The position numbers and the translations under genes are program-made. Positions 6,540-13,866 of a DNA stretch of 19,073 nucleotides are shown piece by piece; within the stretch, counting starts at the first letter, position 1, and every line of letters begins with the position of its first letter. The DNA is from an uncultured bacterium (GTDB taxonomy: Bacteria > Bacillota > Clostridia > UBA1381): assembly GCA_905215805.1 (NCBI GenBank), contig CAJMRL010000034.1, positions 1 through 19,073 on the forward strand. The letters are read 5' to 3'. The notes under the pieces are model-generated. The model was not told the DNA's origin. It saw only the letters and a list, made by a program, of their open reading frames with translations, and did not search any database.

Positions 6540-7905
6540 TCGGAGTATCCTTTAAAACTATATTCATCTCCTTAAGCTTATCTCTTATCTCATCAGCTTT
6601 TGCCCAATTCTTTTCCTGTCTTGCCTTATTTCTCTCCTCAATAAGCGCTTCTATTTCATTATCTATAGATTTCTTTGTCGATTTAGTAAATAATCCCAAA
6701 ACATCTCCAAGCTCATGTATTAAATCAAGAGTCTTCTGTATTGCATCCTTTGAATTCTGCGCCGAAAGCTCTGTATTTGCATAATATACAATATCAAATA
6801 TTGCCGCGATAGCTCCTGCTGTATTCAAATCATCATCCATCGCATCCATATATTTTTGCTTAAATTCATCAAGCTTTTTATAGACCGCCTCATCTGTATC
6901 AGCGGTCTGAGCCGCATTTTCCAATAAAAACTCAAGATTTTCTATACAGGTATAGACTCTCTCAACCGCAGATTTTGCCTGATCCATAAGCGTATCCGCA
7001 AAGTTTATCGGATTTCTGTAATGAGCGCTCAGCATGAAAAATCTGATGACCTCACTATCATATTTCTTTCTTATATCTCTTACGGTAAAGAAATTTCCTA
7101 ACGACTTGCTCATCTTCTGATTATTTATATTTATATATCCGTTGTGCATCCAGTAATGAGCAAACGGTTTCCCATTTGCGCATTCACTCTGAGCAATCTC
7201 ATTCTCGTGATGCGGAAATATAAGATCCTGTCCGCCGCTGTGCAAATCTATCGTTTCTCCGAGATATTTATTCGCCATAGCCGAGCATTCTATATGCCAG
7301 CCCGGACGCCCCATTCCCCATGGGCTTTCCCATGCAGGCTCACCGGGCTTCTGTGCTTTCCATAATGCGAAGTCCATAGCGTCACGCTTATGCTCGCTGA
7401 CATCAATTCTTGCTCCCGCCTCAAGGTCCTCAAGCGGCTGTTTTGAAAGCTTTCCGTATTCTCTGAATTTTTTTGTTGAAAAATAGACACTTCCGTCACC
7501 CTCATAAGCATAGCCTTTATCAACAAGCTTTTTTACTATATCAATAATTGCATCTATATTTTCCGTAGCTTTGGGATGTATTGTAGCCTCATGAATTCCA
7601 AGAGCATGAGAATCCTCAAAATATTCCTTTATAAACCTGTCGCCGAGATCTTTTACTGTAATACCCTCGTCATTAGCTCTTTTTATCATCTTATCATCTA
7701 TATCAGTAAAATTCTGCACAAAAGTTACCTTATATCCCAAATACTCAAGATAACGTCTCATAGTATCAAAAATAATAAACGGTCTTGCATTTCCTATATG
7801 GAAATAATCATATACTGTAGGACCGCATGAATACATTTTTACGTTATTTTTATCCATCGGGATAAATTCTTCCTTCTTGCGTGTAAGGGTGTTATAAATC
7901 TTCAT
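6511..7905 (-). CDS. cysS: Cysteine--tRNA ligase
   Basis: This class I aminoacyl-tRNA synthetase charges tRNA-Cys with cysteine. The 464-residue length is typical. It has the HIGH-type motif HIGN at 36-39 and KMSKS at 264-268. The zinc ligands expected from the E. coli enzyme are present: C27 in SCGPTVYD, C207 in HIECSAM, and H232 and E236 in PHHENEIAQ. The C-terminal anticodon-binding region with the NWAKADEIRDKL segment is complete. The ribosome binding site is weak (GGA 7 nt upstream). The leader from the promoter is only about 45 nt, too short for a T-box, which often controls cysS in Firmicutes. It overlaps mrnC and probably heads the cysS-mrnC-transketolase unit. Confidence 0.97.
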   Translation of the reverse strand: MKIYNTLTRKKEEFIPMDKNNVKMYSCGPTVYDYFHIGNARPFIIFDTMRRYLEYLGYKVTFVQNFTDIDDKMIKRANDEGITVKDLGDRFIKEYFEDSHALGIHEATIHPKATENIDAIIDIVKKLVDKGYAYEGDGSVYFSTKKFREYGKLSKQPLEDLEAGARIDVSEHKRDAMDFALWKAQKPGEPAWESPWGMGRPGWHIECSAMANKYLGETIDLHSGGQDLIFPHHENEIAQSECANGKPFAHYWMHNGYININNQKMSKSLGNFFTVRDIRKKYDSEVIRFFMLSAHYRNPINFADTLMDQAKSAVERVYTCIENLEFLLENAAQTADTDEAVYKKLDEFKQKYMDAMDDDLNTAGAIAAIFDIVYYANTELSAQNSKDAIQKTLDLIHELGDVLGLFTKSTKKSIDNEIEALIEERNKARQEKNWAKADEIRDKLKEMNIVLKDTPNGVQWSFAE

Positions 7906-7950
7906 TGCTTAATCCAACTCTCTATCCAATAATTTTCCTATACCTGTAAT

Positions 7951-7979
7951 ATTATATCGCATTTTAACAAAAAAAACAA
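7951..7979 (-). promoter_or_regulatory. Promoter of cysS
   Basis: On the minus strand TTGTTT (7974-7979) lies 17 nt from a perfect TATAAT (7951-7956). The -10 box is 45 nt from the cysS start codon. Confidence 0.65.
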
Positions 7980-8073
7980 GAGGTTTATAAAAAAAATGTT
8001 AAAATATTAATGATAGCTGCTAATATACGCCTATTATATTTAAATGCCAATAAAAAATATATGCTTTGTATAT

Positions 8074-8111
8074 AAAAAAGATGAGGGAAAGCTATTGCTT
8101 CTCCCCCATCT
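8074..8111 (-). terminator. Terminator after the PTS gene
   Basis: On the minus strand a stem of about 14 bp (8097-8111 with 8079-8092), with one G/U pair and one bulge, closes a 4-nt loop and is followed by a T6 tract. It starts 10 nt after the ptsG stop codon and ends the glcT-ptsG transcript. Confidence 0.88.
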
Positions 8112-8120
8112 AAAGCAGAT

Positions 8121-10244
8121 TTACACAATTTTTAAGATCACATCGCCCTTATCCACATTGCCGGATGCCACAAGCTTGACCGAGCTGTAGTCATCACTGT
8201 TGCATACCACAACAGGAGTCACAGTCTTATATCCGGCTTTTCTTATTGCATCTATATCAAAGCTTATAAGAAGGTCTCCCTTTTTAACACTGTCACCCGT
8301 TGAAACATGGGCTGTAAAGTGTTCGCCGTTCAGCTTTACTGTATCCATGCCTATGTGCATAAGAAGCTCTACGCCATCCGCTGTTGACATTCCGACAGCA
8401 TGTTTTGTGTCAAATAAATTATCTATTACACCATCTGTGGGAGCATAAAGCTTTCCGTCTTCCGGTTCTATCGCTGCGCCCAATCCAAGCACTCCGCTCG
8501 AAAAAGCTTCATCCTCAACATTTTCCAATGGTATCACTTTTCCTTTTAGCGGCGAGAATATATTTACATCCGCATTATGAGTCTCTTTATTTGTTTTCTC
8601 TTCCTTCTGCTCCTGTTCTGATCCATCACCCATCGGTACCATATCCGTTCCGGCAGGCAGTTTTTCCACAAAATCTTCAAGACGTGACTTTATAACAGAC
8701 ACCTGAGGTCCATATATGACCTGTATGCCGTTGCCCTTATGGATAACTCCCGATGCACCGCTGGATTTAAGCATAGCATCCTGAACCTTTTTCTCATCTA
8801 TAACCGTTACCCTAAGTCTTGTAGCACAGCAATCGAGGTCAGAAATATTTTTAACTCCGCCCAGACCATTTACTATGAGCGCGCTTGTCATATCCGCCGC
8901 AGACATTGACGCTCCTTCCTTTCTTGCATTGACGTCTGATCTTGTATAAAGCTTCGGTTCTTCATTGTCCGCTTCTCTTCCGGGTGTTTTATATTTAAAT
9001 TTCTTTATCATAAAGCTGAATACCAGATAATACAAAACAAAATATACAACACCTACTATTACTATCCAAATCCAATGTGTCTTTGCATTTCCCTGTAAAA
9101 TGCCGAACAGCGTCATATCTATAAGTCCGCCGGAAAACGTCATTCCAACTCCTACCTTAAATATGTGCATAAGCATATAGGAAAGTCCCGCCAATACACA
9201 ATGAACGGCATACATTAACGGTGCGACAAATATAAATGTAAACTCCAGCGGCTCCGTAATACCTGTGATCATAGACGTAAGCGCTGCGGAGATCAGCAAG
9301 CCTCCCACTATCTTTTTCTTTTCCGGTCGTGCGCATTTATACATTGCAAGAGCAGCTCCGGGAAGTCCGAAAATCATGAACGGGAATTTTCCTGCCATAA
9401 ATCTCGTTGCTTCTACAGAGAACTCTGTTGTAGACGGAGATGCAAGCTGAGCAAAGAAAATATTCTGCGCACCTTGTATAAGCGTACCGTCTACTACCAT
9501 TTCTCCACCCACTCCGGTCTGCCAGAACGGCATATAGAAAACATGATGAAGTCCAAACGGTATCAGTGCTCTTTCTATTATTCCGTAAATCCAAGTTCCT
9601 GCATAGCCTGATGACAAAACCAGTCCGCCGAGCTTTGAAATTCCCAGCTGAACCACCGGCCAAATGAAGAACATTATAATACCAACTATCAAATACACAA
9701 TACTCGAAATAATCGGTACAAACCTTGTTCCGCCAAAAAATGACAAGACCTGCGGGAGCTGTATTGCATAAAACCTATTATGCAAAGCCGCCACTCCCAA
9801 ACCGACAATTATACCTCCGAATACACCCATCTGAAGAGTTGTTATTCCCAATATCTGAGTTGTGGAGTTTGCCGCCATTGCTTCAACTCCGCCCCGCGCG
9901 CTTATAAGAGCGCTTATCGCTGTATTCATTATCAGATAGGCTATCGCTCCGGACAAAGCCGCAACCTCTTTTTCCTTTTTCGCCATGCCTATCGCTACGC
10001 CCATGGCAAACAGCAGCGCAAGGTTATTAAAGACAACGCTTCCCGCCTGATTCATTATATCAAGCAATGTATAAAGAAAACTTCCCTTGTAAATCACACC
10101 CGTAAGGTGATATGCCTCGAGCATAGTTTCATTTGTGAATGAGCTTCCTATGCCGAGCAGCAGTCCCGCCACCGGAAGCAAAGCTATCGGCAGCATAAAT
10201 GAACGTCCCACTCTTTGCAAAACGCCAAAAATCTTATCTTTCAT
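8121..10244 (-). CDS. ptsG: PTS transporter subunit EIICBA, glucose family
   Basis: This membrane permease imports a hexose and phosphorylates it with phosphate passed from PEP through HPr. Three domains are fused in the order IIC-IIB-IIA in 707 residues. IIC (about 1-415) is multi-spanning and carries GITEPLEF (328-335). IIB (about 445-530) has DLDCCATRLRV, with C473 as the likely phosphorylated cysteine. IIA (about 560-707) has H615 and the active H630 in LLMHIGMDTV, 15 residues apart as in E. coli IIA-Glc. The IIC sequence and the TPGRE linker look like PtsG. N-acetylglucosamine or another glucoside is less likely but not excluded. GAGAGG lies about 9 nt from ATG. A glcT-like antiterminator gene is directly upstream, which fits substrate-induced antitermination. 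Confidence 0.9.
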   Translation of the reverse strand: MKDKIFGVLQRVGRSFMLPIALLPVAGLLLGIGSSFTNETMLEAYHLTGVIYKGSFLYTLLDIMNQAGSVVFNNLALLFAMGVAIGMAKKEKEVAALSGAIAYLIMNTAISALISARGGVEAMAANSTTQILGITTLQMGVFGGIIVGLGVAALHNRFYAIQLPQVLSFFGGTRFVPIISSIVYLIVGIIMFFIWPVVQLGISKLGGLVLSSGYAGTWIYGIIERALIPFGLHHVFYMPFWQTGVGGEMVVDGTLIQGAQNIFFAQLASPSTTEFSVEATRFMAGKFPFMIFGLPGAALAMYKCARPEKKKIVGGLLISAALTSMITGITEPLEFTFIFVAPLMYAVHCVLAGLSYMLMHIFKVGVGMTFSGGLIDMTLFGILQGNAKTHWIWIVIVGVVYFVLYYLVFSFMIKKFKYKTPGREADNEEPKLYTRSDVNARKEGASMSAADMTSALIVNGLGGVKNISDLDCCATRLRVTVIDEKKVQDAMLKSSGASGVIHKGNGIQVIYGPQVSVIKSRLEDFVEKLPAGTDMVPMGDGSEQEQKEEKTNKETHNADVNIFSPLKGKVIPLENVEDEAFSSGVLGLGAAIEPEDGKLYAPTDGVIDNLFDTKHAVGMSTADGVELLMHIGMDTVKLNGEHFTAHVSTGDSVKKGDLLISFDIDAIRKAGYKTVTPVVVCNSDDYSSVKLVASGNVDKGDVILKIV

Positions 10245-10275
10245 GATACTGTCCCTCTCTTATTATTTCATATAC

Positions 10276-10329
10276 TTCGATTTGCGCGCGTATCGAAAGC
10301 TTATTAAAGCGAATACGGCCTATATCCGC
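10276..10329 (-). other. Two hairpins in the glcT-ptsG spacer
   Basis: The 97-nt spacer holds two small inverted repeats. One pairs 10309-10315 with 10323-10329 (7 bp with one G/U, 7-nt loop). The other pairs TTCGAT at 10276-10281 with ATCGAA at 10292-10297 (10-nt GC-rich loop). Neither has a T run and no second RAT sequence is seen. They may affect mRNA processing or the relative amount of ptsG. Confidence 0.35.
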
Positions 10330-10348
10330 TAAAATTTACTATTTTATA

Positions 10349-11194
10349 TTATTCACTCATGTTGATACGTTTAAGATGTATCGTCAGATACACCAATTCC
10401 TCTTCCGTAATTTCTTTGCCATATTTTTTCTTAACAAATTCAGCAATATGTTCCGAACATTGATAATGCTTTTTACAGGTTTCCTTTATAAGCCTGCGAA
10501 AAGTTTCATCCTCTGCCTCCTTGCTTAACGGCATAGGAGAATCGGAAAACACTCTCTGCGCAAAATATCTTAAATGCACTATAAATCTGCTGTATGATAA
10601 CGAACCCTTGTCAAATTTTTTGTTATAATAATATTCCGTTACCTTTATGCAGCCCTCTATTAAGCTTGTAATATCATAAACCTCGCTCATGGCGGTATTA
10701 AGCTCCGCATTCACTATGTGCATAGCTATAAATCCCGCTTCGTCGTGTCTCAAGCTTATTCCCAGTCTGTCTTTTATTATGTTAAGACATTTTTCACCCA
10801 GTCTGAATTCTTCCGGATAGTACTCTATAATAGATTCCATAAGCGGATTTGTAAACTCTATCCCTTTGCTCTTTCTCTCTATTGCAAAGCTTATATGATC
10901 TGAAAGAGTAACTATCAGGAATTCATTAAGCTTATACGGCAGTTCATTTTTTATCATTTCCACTAAATCATCAGTAACCCGCAAATGCTCATACGGTATT
11001 TCTTCTAAAAGCTCCATAAGCTTGCGCTGCATTGAACTGTTTGTCATTCTGTATATCTTTTTGACACTTCCTCTGTCAATCTCATCCCCTATTTTTTTCC
11101 CAAAGCCAATCCCTTTTCCGGATACTATAAGTTCATGTCCCTTTTCATCTACAGTGCTTATAATATTATTATTAATTATTTTTTTTATTTTCAT
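10349..11194 (-). CDS. glcT: BglG/GlcT-type transcription antiterminator
   Basis: This RNA-binding regulator of PTS genes folds an mRNA site (RAT) and so prevents a leader terminator. From the chosen ATG it has 281 residues. A CAT RNA-binding domain (about 1-55, opening MKIKKIINNNIIS) is followed by two PRD domains. The PRD phosphorylation histidines sit where expected for LicT/GlcT: H100 and H159 in PRD1, H207 and H273 in PRD2. GKGIGFGKK (26-34) recalls B. subtilis GlcT more than LicT. A longer frame opens at a GTG at 11233, but those 13 extra codons read through the leader terminator and its T run. The ATG at 11194 has GAGG 8 nt upstream and matches the family start. The gene precedes ptsG on the same strand and is likely autoregulated. 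Confidence 0.92.
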   Translation of the reverse strand: MKIKKIINNNIISTVDEKGHELIVSGKGIGFGKKIGDEIDRGSVKKIYRMTNSSMQRKLMELLEEIPYEHLRVTDDLVEMIKNELPYKLNEFLIVTLSDHISFAIERKSKGIEFTNPLMESIIEYYPEEFRLGEKCLNIIKDRLGISLRHDEAGFIAMHIVNAELNTAMSEVYDITSLIEGCIKVTEYYYNKKFDKGSLSYSRFIVHLRYFAQRVFSDSPMPLSKEAEDETFRRLIKETCKKHYQCSEHIAEFVKKKYGKEITEEELVYLTIHLKRINMSE

Positions 11195-11202
11195 TAATTT
11201 TT

Positions 11203-11206
11203 CCTC
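11203..11206 (-). promoter_or_regulatory. Ribosome binding site fixing the glcT start
   Basis: GAGG lies 8 nt upstream of the ATG at 11194-11192. It supports this start over the GTG at 11233, which lies inside the terminator arm. Confidence 0.75.
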
Positions 11207-11215
11207 AAAATGGGC

Positions 11216-11281
11216 ACAAAAAAACCAACCCACATAAATATCCTATTCTATATAATCCTAAATAGCATACCGTGGTTGGTT
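11216..11281 (-). terminator. Leader terminator controlled by antitermination
   Basis: On the minus strand AACCAACCAC (11281-11272) pairs with GTGGGTTGGTT (11233-11223), with one bulged G, and a run of seven T follows. The 38-nt loop may hold an inner CTATT/AATAG stem. The first four bases of the 5' arm (AACC) are also the 3' end of the RAT site, so forming RAT excludes this terminator. It lies between the promoter and glcT. Confidence 0.85.
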
Positions 11282-11306
11282 ACGCCCGCATTACCGGTAA
11301 CATTCC
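11278..11306 (-). promoter_or_regulatory. RAT (ribonucleic antiterminator) site
   Basis: A 29-nt leader element on the minus strand opens GGAATGTTACCGG and closes GCGGGCGTAACC. It matches the known RAT layout of the BglG/SacY/LicT family (GGATTGTTACTG ... GCAGGCAAAACC). GTTAC/GTAAC and CCG/CGG can pair inside it. It starts about 20 nt after the predicted transcription start and overlaps the 5' arm of the leader terminator. It is the expected binding site of the GlcT-like protein encoded just downstream. Confidence 0.85.
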
Positions 11307-11333
11307 AAACAATTAAGTTTTCTTACATTGTGT

Positions 11334-11362
11334 ATAATATCATATTTTATGATGTTTGTCAA
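11334..11362 (-). promoter_or_regulatory. Promoter of the glcT-ptsG unit
   Basis: On the minus strand a perfect TTGACA (11357-11362) lies 17 nt from TATTAT (11334-11339). The predicted leader runs about 130 nt to the glcT ATG and contains the RAT and terminator. Confidence 0.82.
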
Positions 11363-11416
11363 TAGTTTTTTGTGATATTCTTACAATCTACATATTTTAC
11401 AAAATAAAACAACATT

Positions 11417-11435
11417 TTTGGTAATTATGACCAAA
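11417..11435. repeat. Inverted repeat upstream of the glcT-ptsG promoter
   Basis: TTTGGT (11417-11422) and ACCAAA (11430-11435) form a perfect 6-bp inverted repeat with a 7-bp AT-rich spacer. It lies about 55 bp upstream of the -35 box and beyond the GH51 terminator. It could be an operator, but no regulator can be named. Confidence 0.3.
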
Positions 11436-11454
11436 TGAATATCGTCTGTTTCGT

Positions 11455-11493
11455 AAAAATCACAAGGCTGCCTGATTTTTGAACAGCAGCCCT
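11455..11493 (-). terminator. Terminator after the GH51 gene
   Basis: On the minus strand an 8-bp stem with one G/U pair (11486-11493 with 11464-11471) encloses a 14-nt loop and is followed by GTGATTTTT. It starts 15 nt after the GH51 stop. Confidence 0.75.
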
Positions 11494-11508
11494 GCATTAA
11501 ATATTACA

Positions 11509-13845
11509 TCATCTGATTCTAAATATATAAAGCGATCTTGCTTCCATACAGAATTTTATCCGTCCGTTTTCTATATTAACCTCTTCACATCTCGGAGCTA
11601 CATTATCAGGCTTATCAAAGCTGTTTTGAGCATTATCATCATATCCGGACATAACATATGCCTTTGCTTCTTTTATTTTATATCCGGCGTCAATTTCACA
11701 ATTTCTTGCTTTATTAAATAAATTTACAGCCTTAACTATTGTATCCCCTGTTTCTTGTTCAATCGATGCACTACAGTATACCGGCTCGACCTCTATAACT
11801 GTCTTTTCCGTCTTATTCATCAGTGCAGATGCTCCTGGCTCGGAAACATATGTAATAATTTTTCTTCCGTGTACATCAAGAAGAAGTTCATATTTTATCC
11901 CTTTCCTGACACTAAACATCGCCTGGTCAAGACATGTATTTCTGCCGTTCATATCCTCGCATACAGCACAGTCCATATTCTGCCATCCGCCTATCTCCCA
12001 CGAACGTTTATTTTCCTTATCGGCGCAGTCAAACCATATCATAAATCCGCGCCTTCCCTTTATCATTCTTGCTTCCATGCTTACACTGTAATTTTCATTT
12101 AAAACTGTTCCTATTTTTACAGGCTCATCACTCTCGCGCAAAAATACGTCATCATGTTTTATTACCCTATTCCCATCAGTTATCCTTATATTAGTATACT
12201 CTACTGCAGCTCCGGGCTGAGGGAATAAAATTATATCATTGCCAAGCTTATCATTCCAAATCTCATTTTTTTCGTCTGTTTTCGCACTGCATTCCACTAA
12301 AACATCACCTTGATTACGCATAAAAAGCTTCTGTACATGATAATTTGGCGTAACATATGAGCGATGATTATCAAACCATATCATATCCGGAACCCAGTTT
12401 TTATAATCCACATTACAAAACAACGGTGCATAGCAGGCAAGCCCCACTCTTTCAGCGTTCTTTTCAAGACCTATCATATAGCTTGCCTCAGCAAGAGCGT
12501 TGAACCATGTATTGCCCCATGAAGCATATTCACCTAAAAATACCTTTGTTTTTACAAACGGAGGCTTGTGGTCATAGTGGTGATGATTAGCTATGAACCA
12601 TTCTGGCGCAAGATAATAATGCTCATCGATCAAATCCGAATCATTCTGAACGGCGCTCCTCCAGCCGTGTTTAAATTCTTCTCCGGCGACAAACGGACCG
12701 GCGGAATTTATAACCTTTATATCCGGGTATTTGCTTTTTATAGCTTTATGAAAAAGCGGATATCTATCAAAAAATCCCTTTCCAACCTCTTCGTTGCCTA
12801 TTCCTATATATTCAAGTCCAAACGGCTCCTTATGCCCCATTTCACATCTTATACGTCCCCATTGCGTATCCTCTGAGCCATTTGCAAACTCTATCAGATC
12901 AAGGGCGTCCTGTATCCATTCATCCATCTGCTCCATAGGGACCTTACGCTGATGATGCGGGTCATATCCTCCCGGAAGAACCGGAAGAGGCTTTGCTCCT
13001 ATATCCTCACAAAGCAAAAAATATTCATAAAATCCCAAGCCAAGTGACTGATTATAACGCCAATTATTTTTTCTCGATGCTCTTTCATAGATACTGCCTA
13101 TCGTATTTTTCCAACGGTACATCGAATCGTGATCTTCCTTATTCAAAGAACCGTCATGAATAAGGCAGCCGCCCGGAAAACGAAGAAACTTAGGCTTCAT
13201 ATCCTTTAAAAGCTCGGCTAAATCCTTTCTCAGTCCGTTGGTACGGTTATTAAAGGTCTCAGCCGGAAAGAGCGAGATATTATCGGCATATATTCTTCCC
13301 GCTGATTTAAGACGTATTGCCAGCCTTGCCTCATAATCGGTTTGAGCCGAAACAAACTCCGTACCTATAAGCTTCCATTCCTTTTGAGATATATTAAATT
13401 CCTTTGAAGCGTATTTAATATTTCCATCCTTGTTCTCCAATGAAACCTCTATTGCAACAGGACGTCCGTCACAGGCAATATGAAAAGAAAAATTATATTT
13501 TTTTCCCTTTTCAAGCGGTATACCGCCATTATAGCCTTCATTTCTTATTCCGACGCCATATGAATCATAAAATGAATCTATCACGATATAGTGCGGATTT
13601 TTAGAGCTGAACGGCCTTGAGCTTTGTATACTTATCGATGCCGGCGTATCCTCTGGCATAAGCTTTTCCCATGCCGTCATATGATTATAGCTTTCATTAT
13701 CTATTTCACAAAATTCAAAGCTTCTGTTTCTTACAAGCTCTCCATATAATCCGCCATCTGCCGCATGATTTATATCCTCAAAAAATATTCCGAATAAATC
13801 TCCTATATCACATATTTTATTTTCAGGATTTATTTGTATCTTCAT
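11509..13845 (-). CDS. GH51 alpha-L-arabinofuranosidase
   Basis: The enzyme removes terminal arabinofuranosyl units from arabinan or arabinoxylan fragments. It has 778 residues, longer than the roughly 500-residue short GH51 forms. No signal peptide is visible, so it probably acts in the cytoplasm on imported oligosaccharides. It opens with the (beta/alpha)8 start LFGIFFEDINHAADGGLYGEL. A carbohydrate-binding-like beta-sandwich follows at about 75-195, ending in RIYADNISLFP. The barrel continues with FLRFPGGC (220-227), GIGNEEVG with acid/base E352, and FLGEYASWGN with nucleophile E439. An extra beta-rich segment (about 575-675) resembles a concanavalin-type insertion in the C-terminal beta domain. 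That assignment is inference. GAGAGG precedes the ATG by 4 nt. It starts 21 bp after pepD and is likely co-transcribed with it. Confidence 0.93.
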   Translation of the reverse strand: MKIQINPENKICDIGDLFGIFFEDINHAADGGLYGELVRNRSFEFCEIDNESYNHMTAWEKLMPEDTPASISIQSSRPFSSKNPHYIVIDSFYDSYGVGIRNEGYNGGIPLEKGKKYNFSFHIACDGRPVAIEVSLENKDGNIKYASKEFNISQKEWKLIGTEFVSAQTDYEARLAIRLKSAGRIYADNISLFPAETFNNRTNGLRKDLAELLKDMKPKFLRFPGGCLIHDGSLNKEDHDSMYRWKNTIGSIYERASRKNNWRYNQSLGLGFYEYFLLCEDIGAKPLPVLPGGYDPHHQRKVPMEQMDEWIQDALDLIEFANGSEDTQWGRIRCEMGHKEPFGLEYIGIGNEEVGKGFFDRYPLFHKAIKSKYPDIKVINSAGPFVAGEEFKHGWRSAVQNDSDLIDEHYYLAPEWFIANHHHYDHKPPFVKTKVFLGEYASWGNTWFNALAEASYMIGLEKNAERVGLACYAPLFCNVDYKNWVPDMIWFDNHRSYVTPNYHVQKLFMRNQGDVLVECSAKTDEKNEIWNDKLGNDIILFPQPGAAVEYTNIRITDGNRVIKHDDVFLRESDEPVKIGTVLNENYSVSMEARMIKGRRGFMIWFDCADKENKRSWEIGGWQNMDCAVCEDMNGRNTCLDQAMFSVRKGIKYELLLDVHGRKIITYVSEPGASALMNKTEKTVIEVEPVYCSASIEQETGDTIVKAVNLFNKARNCEIDAGYKIKEAKAYVMSGYDDNAQNSFDKPDNVAPRCEEVNIENGRIKFCMEARSLYIFRIR

Positions 13846-13866
13846 TTTTCCTCTCCCGCTTTTACT

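Noticed and set aside
7906..8073. A T-box riboswitch upstream of cysS
   Set aside because: The promoter lies only about 45 nt from the start codon, leaving no room for a T-box leader, and no T-box consensus or leader terminator is seen.
8121..8640. Separate crr-like EIIA gene
   Set aside because: The IIA domain is in frame with IIC and IIB without a stop, so it is part of one fused protein.
9337..9663. Minus-strand frame of 108 codons inside ptsG
   Set aside because: It is an alternative frame of the EIIC domain with no family features; ptsG is intact through this stretch.
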